This document shows positions 5,614 through 6,337 of a stretch of DNA of 6,337 nt, piece by piece. The position numbers and the translations under genes are program-made. Below the pieces are notes generated by a model. It was not told the origin of the DNA. It did not search any database and was given only the letters and a program-made list of their open reading frames with translations. Where the stretch lies: positions 1-6,337 of the forward strand of contig JAQVHC010000072.1 of NCBI GenBank assembly GCA_028696435.1. Reading direction: 5' to 3'. Position 1 is the stretch's first letter; each line of letters opens with the position of its first letter. This DNA comes from Actinomycetota bacterium (lineage in GTDB: Bacteria; Actinomycetota; Humimicrobiia; Humimicrobiales; Humimicrobiaceae).

Positions 5614-6337
5614 GGTTGCTATTGTAACAGGAGGTGCCAGAGGAATAGGGAAAAAAATCTGTGAAGTTTTTTTAATGGAGGGTGCACTGGTATATATTTT
5701 TGATGTAGATGAAAGTGAGGGGACAAAGACAGTAAATGAATTAAATAAAACCTGCCGTGATAGTAAAATCAATTTTTTTAAAGTAGATATAACCGATGAA
5801 GAAAGTGTTAGAAAATCAATTGAGGAAATTATTAATTCGGAAGGTAAAATTGATATCCTGGTTAACAACGCTGGAATTACCAGGGATAATCTGATACTCA
5901 GAATGAATCTTGAGGATTGGCAAAAAGTGATTGACATAAATCTTACGGGGGCATTTATCTGTTCTAAATATACTGTCAGGCATATGGTAAAGGCAAGAAG
6001 AGGAAAAATAATAAACATATCATCTATTGTAGGGGTTCATGGTAATGCAGGGCAGTGTAATTACTCTGCGTCAAAGGCCGGAATAATAGGGCTTACAAAA
6101 ACACTGGCAAAAGAATTTGCTGGAAGGAATATTCTGGTTAATGCCATAGCACCCGGATACATACAGACTGAAATGACTGAAAAACTGAGTGATACAATAA
6201 AGGAAAAATTAATGGAACTAATTCCTACCGGGAGACTCGGAAGTGTTGACGATGTAGCAAAAACTGCACTTTTTCTGGCAGGTGATGACTCTGACTATAT
6301 AACTGGAACTGTAATAAATGTAGACGGTGGCATGGGA
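5597..6337 (+). CDS. fabG: 3-oxoacyl-[acyl-carrier-protein] reductase FabG (stop just outside window)
   Basis: FabG reduces 3-ketoacyl-ACP to 3-hydroxyacyl-ACP with NADPH, giving FabZ its substrate. The frame is open from ATG 5597 through 247 codons to the window end, where it reads NVDGGMG; related FabG proteins end within a few residues of this motif, so the protein is almost complete. It is a classical short-chain dehydrogenase: the cofactor glycine motif TGGARGIG is at 11-18, NNAG at 90-93, and the catalytic tetrad is N115, S143, Y156 and K160 (YSASK). PGYIQTEM (186-193) and the C-terminal GRLG (212-215) support FabG rather than a distant SDR. The start overlaps the end of fabD by 17 nt and has a good ribosome binding site, indicating one operon. 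acpP and fabF are plausible next genes, but that is inference. Confidence 0.97.
   Translation, partial: MKLENRVAIVTGGARGIGKKICEVFLMEGALVYIFDVDESEGTKTVNELNKTCRDSKINFFKVDITDEESVRKSIEEIINSEGKIDILVNNAGITRDNLILRMNLEDWQKVIDINLTGAFICSKYTVRHMVKARRGKIINISSIVGVHGNAGQCNYSASKAGIIGLTKTLAKEFAGRNILVNAIAPGYIQTEMTEKLSDTIKEKLMELIPTGRLGSVDDVAKTALFLAGDDSDYITGTVINVDGGMG

Noticed and set aside
5575..6018. 147-codon open frame on the minus strand across the fabD-fabG junction
   Set aside because: It lies opposite fabG, whose catalytic motifs are all present, and its hydrophobic translation is what the complement of such coding sequence gives.

Overview
This window is an AT-rich bacterial chromosomal segment, roughly one third G+C by eye. 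It carries seven protein genes and no recognisable RNA gene, mobile element or CRISPR array. The electron-transfer flavoprotein with a fused ferredoxin domain points to an anaerobe with flavin-based electron chemistry. AT-rich gaps, AGA/AGG arginine codons and TTG starts fit a low-GC anaerobic lineage such as Clostridia-like Firmicutes or Atribacterota. The sequence alone does not settle the taxon.

Layout: (1) 3-1554, the end of etfB followed by etfA, which encodes an EtfA fused to an N-terminal 2x[4Fe-4S] ferredoxin domain. The pair probably continues an operon upstream with a flavin dehydrogenase partner outside the window. (2) 1697-2974, a free-standing soluble PAS-PAS-GGDEF diguanylate cyclase with an intact catalytic motif and an intact inhibitory site. 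(3) 3027-3707, minus strand and convergent with the cyclase: a biotin-protein ligase with neither the N-terminal DNA-binding domain nor the usual C-terminal domain. (4) 3708-4068, a 361-bp very AT-rich divergent intergenic region with one small palindrome and no gene. (5) 4069 to the window end, a type II fatty-acid synthesis cluster fabZ-fabD-fabG, with fabD and fabG overlapping by 17 nt. fabG lacks only its last residues and stop.

How they fit together: BirA attaches biotin to the carrier protein of acetyl-CoA carboxylase, which makes malonyl-CoA. FabD loads malonyl units onto acyl carrier protein, FabG reduces the 3-ketoacyl-ACP and FabZ dehydrates the 3-hydroxyacyl-ACP. birA and the fab cluster diverge from one control region, so they may be co-regulated. 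The Etf pair belongs to energy metabolism and the cyclase to signalling; neither has an obvious link to the fab genes beyond adjacency.

Most of this is conventional. The points most worth checking are the truncated biotin ligase, the ferredoxin-EtfA fusion, the start of fabD with a tandem repeat in front of it, and short repeats and GC-rich palindromes in the AT-rich gaps. I see no convincing sign of a previously undescribed system.
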